A stretch of DNA of 64,000 bases from Rhodoferax sediminis (GTDB lineage: Bacteria > Pseudomonadota > Gammaproteobacteria > Burkholderiales > Burkholderiaceae_C), in NCBI RefSeq assembly GCF_006970865.1, contig NZ_CP035503.1, positions 2,865,001-2,929,000 of the forward strand. Reading direction: 5' to 3'. How positions within the stretch are numbered: position 1 is the stretch's first letter; every line of letters starts with the position of its first letter. Both the position numbers and the translations under genes were made by a program. A model generated the notes under the pieces. That model worked only from the letters and a program-made list of their open reading frames with translations, did no database searches and was not told the origin of the DNA. Of the stretch, positions 1-8,777 are shown piece by piece.

Positions 1-72
1 GCCCAAGGCCGCCGTGCGCTGCGCATGCAGCAGCGCGCGCAATTCGCCCGTCAGTCTGGATTCATGAGACAT
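1..72 (-). CDS. N-terminal fragment of a gene running off the left edge (possible PNPOx/HugZ-like flavin-binding protein)
   Basis: An ATG at 72 (complement) opens a frame that stays open to the window edge, beginning MSHESRLTGELRALLHAQRT. An N-terminal helix with 'ALLHAQRTAALG' followed by a substrate strand is typical of pyridoxamine 5'-phosphate oxidase-like and HugZ-type proteins, but only 24 residues are visible, so the family is a guess. A weak GGGTAGG-like Shine-Dalgarno lies upstream. The start is 34 bp downstream of the methyltransferase stop at 106, in the same direction, so the two could be cotranscribed. Confidence 0.4.
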   Translation of the reverse strand, partial: MSHESRLTGELRALLHAQRTAALG

Positions 73-105
73 GGCCTACCCTGCAATACGCTACGTTGGC
101 TGCAC

Positions 106-717
106 TCACCGGCGAATCAGCCGCAGCCCCAACTCGTGCACAAGGACCGGATGGGGCACTTTGGCGTAAGGCGGTTTGGGCCATGCCCAGTCAGGCTGCG
201 CAAACAAGGCCCACATGGCGTTGATGTCGCAGTGGTAGGGCGGCCCTTCGATCAATCCCTCTTCGCTGGCGGCAGGGCGAATCGCCTGCATGAACAGCAC
301 CCACAGACTGCCTTCGGGCTTGAGCCATTGGCGCAATTGCCTTGCGTACTGCAACCAATGGTCCGGGTGAATCGCGCACAGGCAGGTTTGCTCGTAAACG
401 GCATCGAAAACCTGCCCCGGCTGGTAGCTCAGAACATCGGCCTGAACAACTTCCGCCTTGAGGGACTGGGTGTCCAGCAGCGCGCGGGTTTTTGCGACGG
501 CCGCCGGGGTGTAGTCGAGCCCCGTGACGTCGAAGCCGCGCCGCGCCAGTTCGGCCACCTCCCAGCCACCGCCGCAACCCGGCACGGCAATCCGGCACGG
601 TTGCAACGCGCCGCTGTCCAGCCAGGCCAATAGTTGGGGATTAGGGGCGCCACGGTCCCAGCGTGTTTCCTTTTTCTCGAAGCGTTCTTGCCAGAATTCC
701 GTCGTGGGGCCGGCCAT
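106..717 (-). CDS. TPMT-family class I SAM-dependent methyltransferase
   Basis: A 203-residue protein with the fold signature of thiopurine S-methyltransferase-like enzymes: N-terminal FWQERF...WDRGAPNP (residues 8-27), the SAM-binding glycine motif VPGCGGG at 45-51, and the acidic end of strand 2 at D68 in GLDYT. It would transfer the methyl group of SAM to a small thiol, selenium/tellurium or halide-like acceptor; the true substrate cannot be read from sequence. AAAGGATTTGAT precedes the ATG, a good ribosome site. It is a stand-alone cytosolic enzyme with no obvious partner. Confidence 0.85.
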   Translation of the reverse strand: MAGPTTEFWQERFEKKETRWDRGAPNPQLLAWLDSGALQPCRIAVPGCGGGWEVAELARRGFDVTGLDYTPAAVAKTRALLDTQSLKAEVVQADVLSYQPGQVFDAVYEQTCLCAIHPDHWLQYARQLRQWLKPEGSLWVLFMQAIRPAASEEGLIEGPPYHCDINAMWALFAQPDWAWPKPPYAKVPHPVLVHELGLRLIRR

Positions 718-760
718 ATCAAATCCTTTGGGACGTTTGTTGAAGCTTGCCGCGATTTTG

Positions 761-1171
761 TCAGGCGCCCTGGCGCACTATCGCCAGGCCCAGCGCACCC
801 ACGGCGATGACGGCAATCACCACGTTGGCAACCGCCAGCCAGAGCAGGCGCACCCGGCTGGTTTCGATGCGGCTGATGAGTTGCGTGTTCTGTTCCGCCA
901 GCGCCTTGATGAGCTCCGAGGACGCCACCATCTGGCCGTGCAGGTCGGACGCCTCGACCTCCAGTGCGGCGATGCGGGTCTCCAGCGCGGCGATGGCCTG
1001 CGCCTCGGGTGACGAAACCGGTGGCGACGCCGCAGGGGCAAGCTCCGGTGGCGCCGGTTTCTTGCCCACGGAACTCCACAGTTTCTTCGCGCCGTCAACC
1101 ACGATGGGCGCCGTGCTGATGACATCCGCCCACGGGATGGTTTTCAAAGCCGTGAGCCAACCAATTGCCAT
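761..1171 (-). CDS. Hypothetical coiled-coil protein with C-terminal membrane anchor
   Basis: A 136-residue protein. The N-terminal third is followed by a Pro/Ala-rich linker (about residues 38-55). Next comes a heptad-rich helix (about 55-105, repeated ALETRIAALEVEAS-type pattern) and a single hydrophobic segment at about 108-132 close to the C-terminus. This looks like a tail-anchored inner-membrane protein that may self-associate by coiled coil. I recognise no catalytic motif or named family. The start is supported by GAGAGG seven bases upstream of ATG. It is transcribed away from the FtsX-type permease next door. Confidence 0.7.
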   Translation of the reverse strand: MAIGWLTALKTIPWADVISTAPIVVDGAKKLWSSVGKKPAPPELAPAASPPVSSPEAQAIAALETRIAALEVEASDLHGQMVASSELIKALAEQNTQLISRIETSRVRLLWLAVANVVIAVIAVGALGLAIVRQGA

Positions 1172-1247
1172 GAATCAACCTCTCTGAAGATGGTCGGTTA
1201 GTGTAAAACGGGTCAGGGCGCAACACGCGGCGGCACAATGGACGGAC

Positions 1248-3809
1248 ATGCGCGCATTGCTTTGCACCTTCTCCTGGCAGGAATTGCGTCACCACCCCTG
1301 GCGCAACGCGGCGGCCGTGATCGCGGTGATGCTGGGCGTGGCGCTGGCGTTCTCGGTGCAGCTCATCAACGCCTCGGCGCTCAGCGAATTCTCCAGCGCG
1401 GTGCGCTCGGTCAATGGCCAGCCCGACCTGGCGCTGCGCGCGGTCCAGGGCAGTTTTGACGAAGCGCTGTTCGCGCGCGTGGCGCACCAGCCGCAGGTGG
1501 CCGTGGCCAGCCCGGTGCTGGAATTGGCGACTTACGTACTGAAGCCCGACGGTACACGGGCGCCGCTGCGCGTGATGGGCGTGGATGCACTCGTGGTGGC
1601 GCAGGTGGCACCGGCACTGATGCCGGTGCCCCAGGCCGGCGCCGACCGGCTGGCGATGCTGGCGCCGGCAACGGTGTTTCTGAACCCCGCGGCGCGACAG
1701 GCATTGCGGACGGATGCGGGTATGCCGCCCGCCACGCTGCAGTTGCAAAGCGGCCTGGCCCTGCGCACGGTGCGGGTCGCGGGCACGGTCAGCGCCGGCG
1801 GCGCGGCGCTGGCCGTGATGGACATTGCGGCGGCGCAGGAGCTGTTCGGCAAGCTCGGCCAGCTCACGCGCATCGATGTGCGGCTGCGCCCCGGCGTGGA
1901 TCGCGCGGCATTCCTGCAGTCGCTGCAGTTGCCCGCCAACATCAGCGCGGGCGAACCCGGCGACGCCGGCCAGCGTGTGAGCAACCTGTCGCGCGCCTAC
2001 CGCGTCAACCTGACGGTGCTGGCGCTGGTGGCGCTGTTCACCGGGGCTTTTCTGGTGTTCTCGGTGCTGTCGCTCAGCGTGGCCAAGCGCGCCCAGCAGT
2101 TGGCGCTGCTCGGCGTGCTCGGACTCACCGGGCGCGAACGTTTGGTGCTGGTGCTGGTGGAGTCGGGCGTGCTGGGGCTGCTCGGCAGCGCCGCCGGCAT
2201 CGTGCTGGGCACGGGGCTGGCCGCGCTGGCGCTGCGTGTGCTGGGCGGCGACCTGGGCGGCGGCTACTTTGCCGGCGAGGCACCGGCCTTGCAATGGAGC
2301 GGCGCGGCGGCGCTGACCTACGGCGCACTCGGCGTGCTGGCGGCGCTGGTCGGCGCATGGTGGCCGGCTCGCGCCGCCCAAAAGCTGCCGCCGGCGCAAA
2401 CCCTCAAGGGCTTGAGCGCAGCGCCGGGCGACGCCACTGCGCACTGGCCAAGTATCATTTTGATAGCTGCCGGCGCCCTGTTGGCCTGGGCTCCGCCTGT
2501 ATTTGGCATTCCATTGGCGGCCTACCTGTCAGTGGCGCTGCTGCTGGTGGGCGGTATCACCGCCCTGCCCTGGCTGGTGGCCCTGCTGTACGACCGGCTC
2601 GCCCCGCGGGTCGCGCGCCATCTGCTGCCGCTGCTGGCGGTCGAGCGCGCGCGCCGCGTGCGCGAGAGCGCCGCCGTGGCCGTGAGCGGCGTGGTGGCGG
2701 CGCTGAGCCTCGCTGTGGCGCTGACGGTGATGGTGGGCAGCTTTCGCGGCTCCGTCATGCACTGGCTCGATGTGGTGCTGCCGGCCGAGTTGTACGTGCG
2801 CAGCGCCACCGCCGGCAGTGCCAGCGACACGGCGTATTTCACGCCCGAGTTTGTGCGGGGCGTGGCGCGCTTGCCTGGCGTGCAGCGCGTCAGCACGCTG
2901 CGCAGCAGCCCCTTGCAGCTGGCGCCCGGCCAACCGGCGCTGGCGTTGATCGCGCGCGATCTGGGCGACGCGGCGCGCAACCTGCCCCTGCTGGCGCCCC
3001 CGCTACCGGTGCCGCCGGGGCAAGTGGCGATCTACGTGAGCGAGGCGGTGGTGGACCTGTATGGCGCGCGTGCGGGCGCCGTTTTTGCTCCTTTATCTGA
3101 CTCATTTCGGGCTGTAGCCTTTGATGGGCATACGCAATCAGCTACTTTTTTTGTAGCAGGTGTGTGGCGCGACTACGCCCGCCAGTTCGGCGCCATCGCG
3201 CTCGACCGGCGCGATTTCGAACGGCTCACGGGCGATCGGCGCGTCAACGATCTGGCGCTCTGGCTGCAAGCCGGCACCGACGTCACGCGATTGCAGCAGG
3301 CCATCCGCGACGTGGCCGAGCAGCAGTCGGGCGCGGGTGCGCTGATCGACTTCGCCTCGGTCGGCGAGATTCGCGCCAGCTCGCTCAGGATTTTCGACCG
3401 CAGCTTTGCAGTGACCTACTGGCTGCAGGCCGTGGCGATTGCCATTGGCCTGTTCGGCGTGGCAGCCTCCTTCGGCGCGCAGGTGCTGGCGCGGCGCCGC
3501 GAGTTCGGCCTGCTGGCGCACCTGGGCCTCACGCGCCGGCAGATTCTGGCGGTGGTGGCCGGAGAAGGCGCGGCCTGGACGCTGATCGGCGCCATCGCCG
3601 GGCTCGCACTGGGCCTGGCCGTGTCGGTGGTGCTGGTGCACGTGGTAAATCCGCAAAGCTTTCACTGGACCATGGATTTGCAGGTGCCGTGGCTGCGTCT
3701 GCTGGCGTTGTGCGCAGCTGTCGTGGTGGCGGGCACGGCCACGGCGTGGCTGGCGGGGCGCGCCGCGGCCGGACACGATGCGGTGCTGGCGGTGAAGGAA
3801 GATTGGTAG
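1248..3809 (+). CDS. FtsX/MacB-type ABC transporter permease (lolCE-like architecture)
   Basis: An 853-residue integral membrane protein with two FtsX-like permease modules. A first TM helix near residues 15-37 is followed by a large periplasmic domain. TM clusters lie near 265-375, 405-505 and 720-835, with a second periplasmic domain between the last two clusters. The EFGLLAHLGLTRRQIL stretch before the last TMs is typical of the family. Such permeases move lipoproteins or lipids, or transmit force, when paired with an ABC ATPase. No ATPase gene is adjacent here. Two copies of the dispersed repeat lie in frame at about residues 402-421 and 615-637. No strong Shine-Dalgarno; a CACAAT box sits just upstream of the ATG. 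Confidence 0.85.
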   Translation: MRALLCTFSWQELRHHPWRNAAAVIAVMLGVALAFSVQLINASALSEFSSAVRSVNGQPDLALRAVQGSFDEALFARVAHQPQVAVASPVLELATYVLKPDGTRAPLRVMGVDALVVAQVAPALMPVPQAGADRLAMLAPATVFLNPAARQALRTDAGMPPATLQLQSGLALRTVRVAGTVSAGGAALAVMDIAAAQELFGKLGQLTRIDVRLRPGVDRAAFLQSLQLPANISAGEPGDAGQRVSNLSRAYRVNLTVLALVALFTGAFLVFSVLSLSVAKRAQQLALLGVLGLTGRERLVLVLVESGVLGLLGSAAGIVLGTGLAALALRVLGGDLGGGYFAGEAPALQWSGAAALTYGALGVLAALVGAWWPARAAQKLPPAQTLKGLSAAPGDATAHWPSIILIAAGALLAWAPPVFGIPLAAYLSVALLLVGGITALPWLVALLYDRLAPRVARHLLPLLAVERARRVRESAAVAVSGVVAALSLAVALTVMVGSFRGSVMHWLDVVLPAELYVRSATAGSASDTAYFTPEFVRGVARLPGVQRVSTLRSSPLQLAPGQPALALIARDLGDAARNLPLLAPPLPVPPGQVAIYVSEAVVDLYGARAGAVFAPLSDSFRAVAFDGHTQSATFFVAGVWRDYARQFGAIALDRRDFERLTGDRRVNDLALWLQAGTDVTRLQQAIRDVAEQQSGAGALIDFASVGEIRASSLRIFDRSFAVTYWLQAVAIAIGLFGVAASFGAQVLARRREFGLLAHLGLTRRQILAVVAGEGAAWTLIGAIAGLALGLAVSVVLVHVVNPQSFHWTMDLQVPWLRLLALCAAVVVAGTATAWLAGRAAAGHDAVLAVKEDW
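2453..2510 (+). repeat. Dispersed ~60-bp repeat inside the FtsX-type permease gene (copy 1)
   Basis: The stretch starts with TATCATTTTGATAGCTGC and ends with ATTTGGCATT. It matches the layout of the other copies (core TATTTTGATAGCT, then GC-rich middle, then an ATTTTGGCTTAA-like end). It is read in frame as a hydrophobic segment (IILIAAGALLAWAPP), so the repeat encodes part of a transmembrane helix. Confidence 0.55.
3091..3157 (-). repeat. Dispersed ~60-bp repeat inside the FtsX-type permease gene (copy 2, inverted)
   Basis: Read on the minus strand it begins GCTACAAAAAAAGTAGCTGA and continues through TTGCGTATGCCC to a GGCTACAGCCCGAAATGAG end, parallel to the other copies. It is translated in frame within the second periplasmic domain. 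The local base composition (T-rich runs) is unlike the surrounding GC-rich codons. Confidence 0.55.
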
Positions 3810-3833
3810 GCAAAGGCGCTGGTGGATGCGCCA

Positions 3834-4274
3834 TCAGCCCCGCACGCCCGCGATGTAGTGTTCGAGCTGCTCGATGATGAAGCCCTGCTCGGAGATGATG
3901 TCCTTCACCAGATCGCCGATGGACACCACGCCGACCAGCCGGCCGTTGTCCATCACGGGCAGGTGGCGCAGGCGCTTGTCGGTCATCAGCGCCATGCATT
4001 CCTCGTTGCTATGGGTGGGGGGAACATACTGCACCGGAAAAGTCATGATGTCGCGCACCGCCGTTTGCCGGGGCGAGTGGTCCGAGAGCAGCATCTTGCG
4101 CGCGCAGTCGCGTTCGCTGAGGACGCCGACAAACGCCTCGCCCTCCAGCACCACCAGCGCGCCAATGTTTTTTTCCGCCATCAGGGCGACAGCATCGAAC
4201 ACCGACGCAGAAGACCTCACGGTGTAGACCGCCTGATCAGGCTTCGACTTGAGAATTTGCGCGATGTCCTTCAT
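3834..4274 (-). CDS. CBS-domain protein (tandem CBS pair)
   Basis: A 146-residue cytosolic protein made of two CBS motifs (about residues 10-60 and 77-135) and little else, containing GVLSERDCARKML in the first and LRHLPVMDNGRLVGVVSIGD in the second. CBS pairs bind adenine nucleotides and sense energy state; stand-alone versions usually regulate partners that cannot be identified here. I chose the ATG at 4274 (MKDIAQILKSK...) because family members start there and GGAGCGGGAA precedes it; an upstream ATG at 4343 would add 23 unlikely residues. Confidence 0.88.
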   Translation of the reverse strand: MKDIAQILKSKPDQAVYTVRSSASVFDAVALMAEKNIGALVVLEGEAFVGVLSERDCARKMLLSDHSPRQTAVRDIMTFPVQYVPPTHSNEECMALMTDKRLRHLPVMDNGRLVGVVSIGDLVKDIISEQGFIIEQLEHYIAGVRG

Positions 4275-4358
4275 GGCTTCCCGCTCCGTGCCCGCCGAAT
4301 TTATTCTAGATGTCGCACCGTCCGTATTCAAACCCTTTTTCAAGCCCCCAGGCGAGGT

Positions 4359-5819
4359 TTAACGGCGCTCGCGCAAACGCATGCGCAGCCCCACCGGGCC
4401 CATGCTGAACGCCAGCTTCTCGGGCACGTCGGTGCCGCTCGATGAGTCCACGCTGTCGATGTCAAAACTGGACAGCAGCATCGCCGCGGCCATCTTGATC
4501 TCCAGCAGCGCCAGGTAGCGCCCCGGACAGACGCGTGGCCCGGCGCCAAAGGGCATGGACACGCGCTTGGCGGAACTGGCGACCTGCGCCGGGCCGCCGT
4601 CGCCGAGCCAGCGTTCGGGCAGGAAGGCGGTCGGATGGGGGAAGTGGCGATCCAGCAGGCTGTCATGGCGCATCAGGCCCAACACGACGGTGTCGGTGGG
4701 AATCTCGACATCCGCAAGGGTGGTCGCGCGCACCGCCTGCACGGCCAGCAGCGGCGCCACCGGCTTGAGCCGCATGGTTTCGTGCGCGCAGGCTTCCAGG
4801 TAGTCGAGTTGGGCCATGCGCTCGGGGGTGAATTGCGAGGGCTCGCCGGCGATGCGGCGCACTTCTTCCCCGGCACGCTGCAGCGCTGGCGGGTTGCGGT
4901 GCAGCAGATGGATCATCCAGGCCAGCGTGTTGGCGGTGGTGTCCTCGCCCGCGAGCAGCATCACCAGCACGTTGCCGGCCACGTCGTGATCGTTCATGCT
5001 GCTGCCGCCCGCGTCGGCGGCGTTGATCATCGCCTCGAGCAGATTGCCGGGATGCTCGCGCAGCGAGGGGTCGGCCCGGATACGATCTCGTGCCTGGGCG
5101 ATGAAGCCGCGAATGGCCGCTTTAACTTCGGCCACGCTGCGGTCCAGCGCACGGTCGGCCGGCAGCCGCAGGTAACGCCAGTACGGCAGCATCGACAAGG
5201 TGCGTTTGAACAGGGCCGGGAAGATCTTGTTCAGGTGCTGCTGAATCACGTCCTCGTCGCTGGACAGGGTATTCACGTCGGCGCCGAAGGCCAGTCCGGC
5301 AATGGCGTCCACCGTGAAGCGCATGAGGTCCGCCTGCAGGTCGATGGTGGCGCCCGAGCGGGCCGCTGTTTGCCATCGCGCTTGCAGGCGCCGCGTCACC
5401 TTCAGCAGGGACGGGAAATACGCCTTGATATGCCCCGGGTCCAGGCCGGCCATGACCATGCGCCGCTGGCGCCGCCAGACATCGTCGTTGGCGAAGAAAA
5501 GTCCTTCGTCAAAACCCATTTCACGGGTGATGCGGCCCCCGAGCAGCGGCCGCCTGAAGCGCTCGGGACGCTCGCGCAAGGCGGCGCCCATGAGTTCGTG
5601 ATCGGCCATGACGAGGAACTTTCGCCGGCCCAGCTGGACGCGGAAAAGCGGCCCGTAGGTTTTGCTCCAGGCCTCGAACTGCTGGTGCATGCGGGCGGGA
5701 CGGATCTGCAAGGCATTGCCAAGCACCGGCAGGCCGCGCGGGCCCGGTAATTCGTCGAGCCGGCGCAAGGCGGGAGGCGGCGCGCCGGACGCCGGCGTCC
5801 GGCGGGTATCAGGTTCCAT
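4359..5819 (-). CDS. Cytochrome P450
   Basis: A 486-residue heme-thiolate monooxygenase. Visible motifs are the I-helix oxygen-activation motif AGEDTT (around residue 305), the K-helix ExxR (ETMR), and the heme loop FGAGPRVCPG at 424-433 with the ligand Cys at 431. The N-terminus has the proline-rich LPGPRGLPVLGN hinge and no membrane anchor, so it is soluble. The long form with ELPGPRG and AGEDTTAN resembles the CYP102-heme-domain/class II fatty-acid-like group, but the substrate is unknown. No ferredoxin or reductase is adjacent. The start ATG at 5819 excludes a spurious upstream extension lying over the neighbouring hydrolase gene. Confidence 0.9.
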   Translation of the reverse strand: MEPDTRRTPASGAPPPALRRLDELPGPRGLPVLGNALQIRPARMHQQFEAWSKTYGPLFRVQLGRRKFLVMADHELMGAALRERPERFRRPLLGGRITREMGFDEGLFFANDDVWRRQRRMVMAGLDPGHIKAYFPSLLKVTRRLQARWQTAARSGATIDLQADLMRFTVDAIAGLAFGADVNTLSSDEDVIQQHLNKIFPALFKRTLSMLPYWRYLRLPADRALDRSVAEVKAAIRGFIAQARDRIRADPSLREHPGNLLEAMINAADAGGSSMNDHDVAGNVLVMLLAGEDTTANTLAWMIHLLHRNPPALQRAGEEVRRIAGEPSQFTPERMAQLDYLEACAHETMRLKPVAPLLAVQAVRATTLADVEIPTDTVVLGLMRHDSLLDRHFPHPTAFLPERWLGDGGPAQVASSAKRVSMPFGAGPRVCPGRYLALLEIKMAAAMLLSSFDIDSVDSSSGTDVPEKLAFSMGPVGLRMRLRERR

Positions 5820-5875
5820 GCGGCTTCCCGCGGGTGAAGAGGGGGATTCGCAATTGAACAGGCGCCGGTGCCCGC

Positions 5876-6667
5876 TCACCAGCTGTTGCGCAACTCGCGC
5901 AGCTTCGTGAACACTGTTTTCGCGTCCGGCTGTTCGGACAGGTCCGGATAGCTTTCGCGCAGCCGGGCGATCAGGCTGGGGCTGGCGAGGCGCAGGAAGG
6001 TGTTGAACTGCTTTTCGTCCTTGAGCGTCGTCACCGCAGATTGCGCCGGGTCGTGGTCGGTCACGCTGGGCAGCAGGGCTTGGGCCGCGGCGTTGTCGGG
6101 CTCGCGCGCGAGGGTGAATTTCAGGTTGTTCTCGATGTAGTCGTGCCCCGGATAGATCTGCGTGTTGTCGGGCAGCCGGGCCAGTTGCTCCACGAAGGTC
6201 GCATACAGCGCGCCCACGTCGCCGCCGTTGTGCACATTGCCGGCGCCGGCGTTGAACAGCGTGTCGCCCGAGAACAGCGCAGGCTGGTCGGTGTGCGAGC
6301 GCAGGCAGATGTGGCACATGGTGTGGCCGGGCGTGTCCAGGCATTCGAGCTCGACGGTCTTGCCGACCTTGATCACGTCGCCGGCCTGCACGCCCCGGTC
6401 CACGCCCGCAATACGCGCGCCAGCCTTGTAGTGCGCGATCAGCTTGGCGCCGGTGGCCGCGATCACGGCCGCGTTGCCGCCGGTGTGGTCGTGGTGCTCG
6501 TGGGTGTTCAGGACCTGGGTGATCTGCCAGCCCCGCACCTTGGCGGTGGCCAGCGTCTTTTCATGATCGAGCGGGTCGATCGCCAGCGCCTCGCCGGTTT
6601 CCGGACAGGCGATCAGATAATTGAAGTTGCGGTAGGCGTTACCGGTCCAGATGCGTTCGACGATCAT
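5876..6667 (-). CDS. gloB: Glyoxalase II-like metallo-beta-lactamase hydrolase (hydroxyacylglutathione hydrolase)
   Basis: A 263-residue cytosolic protein with the binuclear metal site of the glyoxalase II family: THEHHDHTGG (H56, H58, D60, H61), H115 in DTPGHT, D135 in FSGDTLF and H175 in YPGHDY. Its likely role is hydrolysis of S-D-lactoylglutathione or another glutathione thioester in methylglyoxal detoxification. Overall length and the C-terminal helical domain fit GloB. It lies 56 bp upstream of the P450 gene on the same strand and may be cotranscribed with it. A persulfide-dioxygenase-type relative is less likely given the length. Confidence 0.82.
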   Translation of the reverse strand: MIVERIWTGNAYRNFNYLIACPETGEALAIDPLDHEKTLATAKVRGWQITQVLNTHEHHDHTGGNAAVIAATGAKLIAHYKAGARIAGVDRGVQAGDVIKVGKTVELECLDTPGHTMCHICLRSHTDQPALFSGDTLFNAGAGNVHNGGDVGALYATFVEQLARLPDNTQIYPGHDYIENNLKFTLAREPDNAAAQALLPSVTDHDPAQSAVTTLKDEKQFNTFLRLASPSLIARLRESYPDLSEQPDAKTVFTKLRELRNSW

Positions 6668-6750
6668 GTGGGCTCCTGAGGCTTGCTGCTGGAAAACATC
6701 TCATTGTAGGAAATGGCGGCCCCACGAGCCCTTCCTGCGAGAATCCGGAC

Positions 6751-7872
6751 ATGATCGCTCCATTGCGCGCCGGCCTGCCCTTCAACCCGTTGCGGCGCCG
6801 CTTGCTGGCCACGGGGCTGGCAGGGCTGGCCGGCCTGTCGGGTGCGCGGCAGGTGAGGGCCCTGCCCCTGCCCATGGTCTTCCCGCGCGACTACGGCAGC
6901 CACCCGGACTTCCGCACCGAGTGGTGGTACATCACGGGCTATGCCAACGCGGCAGATCCGGCAGGCCCGCGCGAATTCGGCTTTCAGCTCACCTTCTTTC
7001 GCTCGCGCGTTGCGGCAACACAGGACATGAAGTCGGCATTCGCCGCCAAACAGCTGATCTTTGCCCATGCGGCGCTGACCGATGTGCGCGGCAAGAAACT
7101 CGTACACGACCAACGCATCGCCAGGTCGTCGGGTGCCGCCGGGTTCGACCTGGCCTCGGCCAGCGAAAGCGACACCGCGATCACCCTGCGCGACTGGTCT
7201 CTGGTGCATGAGGGGCGCCGCTACAGCGCCACCCTGCCCGCCGCCGGCTTCGGCCTCGACCTGCAGTTCAGCGAGACCCAGACCGTGCTGTTGCAGGGGG
7301 ACCGGGGTCTGTCGCGCAAGGGGCCGCAGCCTGCGCAGGTCAGCCACTACTACAGTCAGCCGCACCTGGCCGTGCGCGGAGCCCTGCGCCTGGACAAGCA
7401 GTCGTTCACCATTGCCAGCGGCGGCGCCTGGCTCGATCATGAGTGGAGCGACGAGCTGCTGGACCCGCAGGCCACCGGCTGGGACTGGATCGGCATGAAT
7501 CTGGATGACGGCGGCGCGCTCACCGCTTTCCGCGTGCGCGACAAGGCCGGCAACGCGCTATGGGATGGCGGCTCGTATCGCTCCGCCGCGGGCGATCTGC
7601 GCAACTTCCGCCGCGGTGAGGTCACTTTCAGCCCACAGCGCCGCTGGAAAAGCCCTTCGACCCAAACTGTCTATCCGGTGCGATGGAGCGTGCTCACACC
7701 GGCCGGGGCCTACATGGTAGGCGCCATCATCGACAACCAGGAGCTCGACAGCCGCGCCTCCACCGGCGCCATTTACTGGGAAGGCCTGAGCGATTTGTTC
7801 GACAGCGGCGGGCGGCGCGTCGGGCGCGGCTATCTGGAGATGACGGGCTACACGCAGCCCCTGCGACTGTGA
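6751..7872 (+). CDS. AttH/CrtC-type lipocalin-like domain protein, exported
   Basis: A 373-residue protein with an N-terminal basic region (NPLRRRLLATG) and a hydrophobic stretch ending near QVRA at about residue 36, read as a signal peptide. The mature part has the AttH/CrtC hallmarks TEWWYITGY (about 50-60), GFQLTFFR and WLDHEWSDE. These belong to the two-lobed lipocalin-like fold found in carotenoid 1,2-hydratase and AttH. In other Burkholderiales such genes sit beside an ABC ATPase and an FtsX-type permease. Here the only candidate permease is 3 kb away, beyond three unrelated genes. The role is unknown, probably lipid-related and periplasmic. Confidence 0.8.
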   Translation: MIAPLRAGLPFNPLRRRLLATGLAGLAGLSGARQVRALPLPMVFPRDYGSHPDFRTEWWYITGYANAADPAGPREFGFQLTFFRSRVAATQDMKSAFAAKQLIFAHAALTDVRGKKLVHDQRIARSSGAAGFDLASASESDTAITLRDWSLVHEGRRYSATLPAAGFGLDLQFSETQTVLLQGDRGLSRKGPQPAQVSHYYSQPHLAVRGALRLDKQSFTIASGGAWLDHEWSDELLDPQATGWDWIGMNLDDGGALTAFRVRDKAGNALWDGGSYRSAAGDLRNFRRGEVTFSPQRRWKSPSTQTVYPVRWSVLTPAGAYMVGAIIDNQELDSRASTGAIYWEGLSDLFDSGGRRVGRGYLEMTGYTQPLRL

Positions 7873-8000
7873 ATCTGCCCTAAGCGTTTTACCCTATTCC
7901 GCAGTGCACCATAGATCACTAGGATTGCAAGTCTTGTCAGGGTGGCGCGTACGCAGGAGTATGCCCACTCCCCATCATTGCAGAGCAGCCGGAGAATTAT

Positions 8001-8777
8001 TTGTCAGCGGAGTTCATTCTCGAGACACAGGGGTTGACCAAGGAATTCAAGGGTTTCGTTGCCGTCAGCGACGTCGATCTCAAGGTGCAGCGAGGTCATA
8101 TCCATGCGCTGATCGGCCCGAACGGCGCCGGCAAGACCACTTTCTTCAACCTGCTGACCAAGTTTCTCAATCCCACCTCGGGCCGCATCGTCTACAACGA
8201 CATCGACATCACTGCCGAGCAGCCCGCGCAAACGGCACGCCGTGGCATCGTGCGCTCGTTCCAGATCTCGGCGGTGTTTCCGCACATGACGGTGCTGGAG
8301 AACGTACGTGCGGCATTGCAGCGCAGCCTGGGCACGTCGTTCCATTTCTGGAAGGCCGAGAAAACCCTGTTCCCGCTGCATGAGCGGGCACGCCAGCTGC
8401 TGGCAGAGGTCGACCTGGAAAGCTTCGCCGACACCATGACGGTGGAGCTCCCCTATGGGCGCAAGCGCGCTCTGGAGCTGGCCACCACGCTGGCACTGGA
8501 GCCCGAACTCATGCTGCTGGACGAGCCCACCCAGGGCATGGGCCACGAAGACGTCGACCGGGTGACGCAGCTGATCAAGAAAGTGTCCGCAGGCCGCACC
8601 ATCCTGATGGTCGAGCACAACATGAACGTGGTGTCGTCGATCGCGAACCGCATCACGGTGCTGCAACGCGGCGCCATCATTGCCGACGGCCCCTACGCCG
8701 AGGTATCGAAAAATCCGCTGGTGATTGAGGCCTACATGGGCACCACCGACACGGCCCTGCAGGGAGCGCACGCATGA
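8001..8777 (+). CDS. livG: Branched-chain amino acid-type ABC transporter ATP-binding protein (LivG-like)
   Basis: A 258-residue ATPase of the HAAT importer family: Walker A GPNGAGKTT at 39-47, Walker B MLLDEPT, and the LivG-type extended C-terminus. It energises uptake through the LivH/LivM-type permeases encoded downstream. The start is TTG at 8001, chosen because GGAGAATTAT directly precedes it and no ATG fits the conserved N-terminus. Its TGA lies inside a GC-rich linker repeat that separates it from livF. The signature motif is replaced by a LivG-like PYGRKRALELA, which is normal for this subfamily. Confidence 0.92.
   Translation: MSAEFILETQGLTKEFKGFVAVSDVDLKVQRGHIHALIGPNGAGKTTFFNLLTKFLNPTSGRIVYNDIDITAEQPAQTARRGIVRSFQISAVFPHMTVLENVRAALQRSLGTSFHFWKAEKTLFPLHERARQLLAEVDLESFADTMTVELPYGRKRALELATTLALEPELMLLDEPTQGMGHEDVDRVTQLIKKVSAGRTILMVEHNMNVVSSIANRITVLQRGAIIADGPYAEVSKNPLVIEAYMGTTDTALQGAHA

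Noticed and set aside
5820..6344. A 175-codon upstream extension of the P450 frame
   Set aside because: It lies over the glyoxalase-II-like gene in another frame; the P450 family start with the LPGPRG hinge fits the ATG at 5819.
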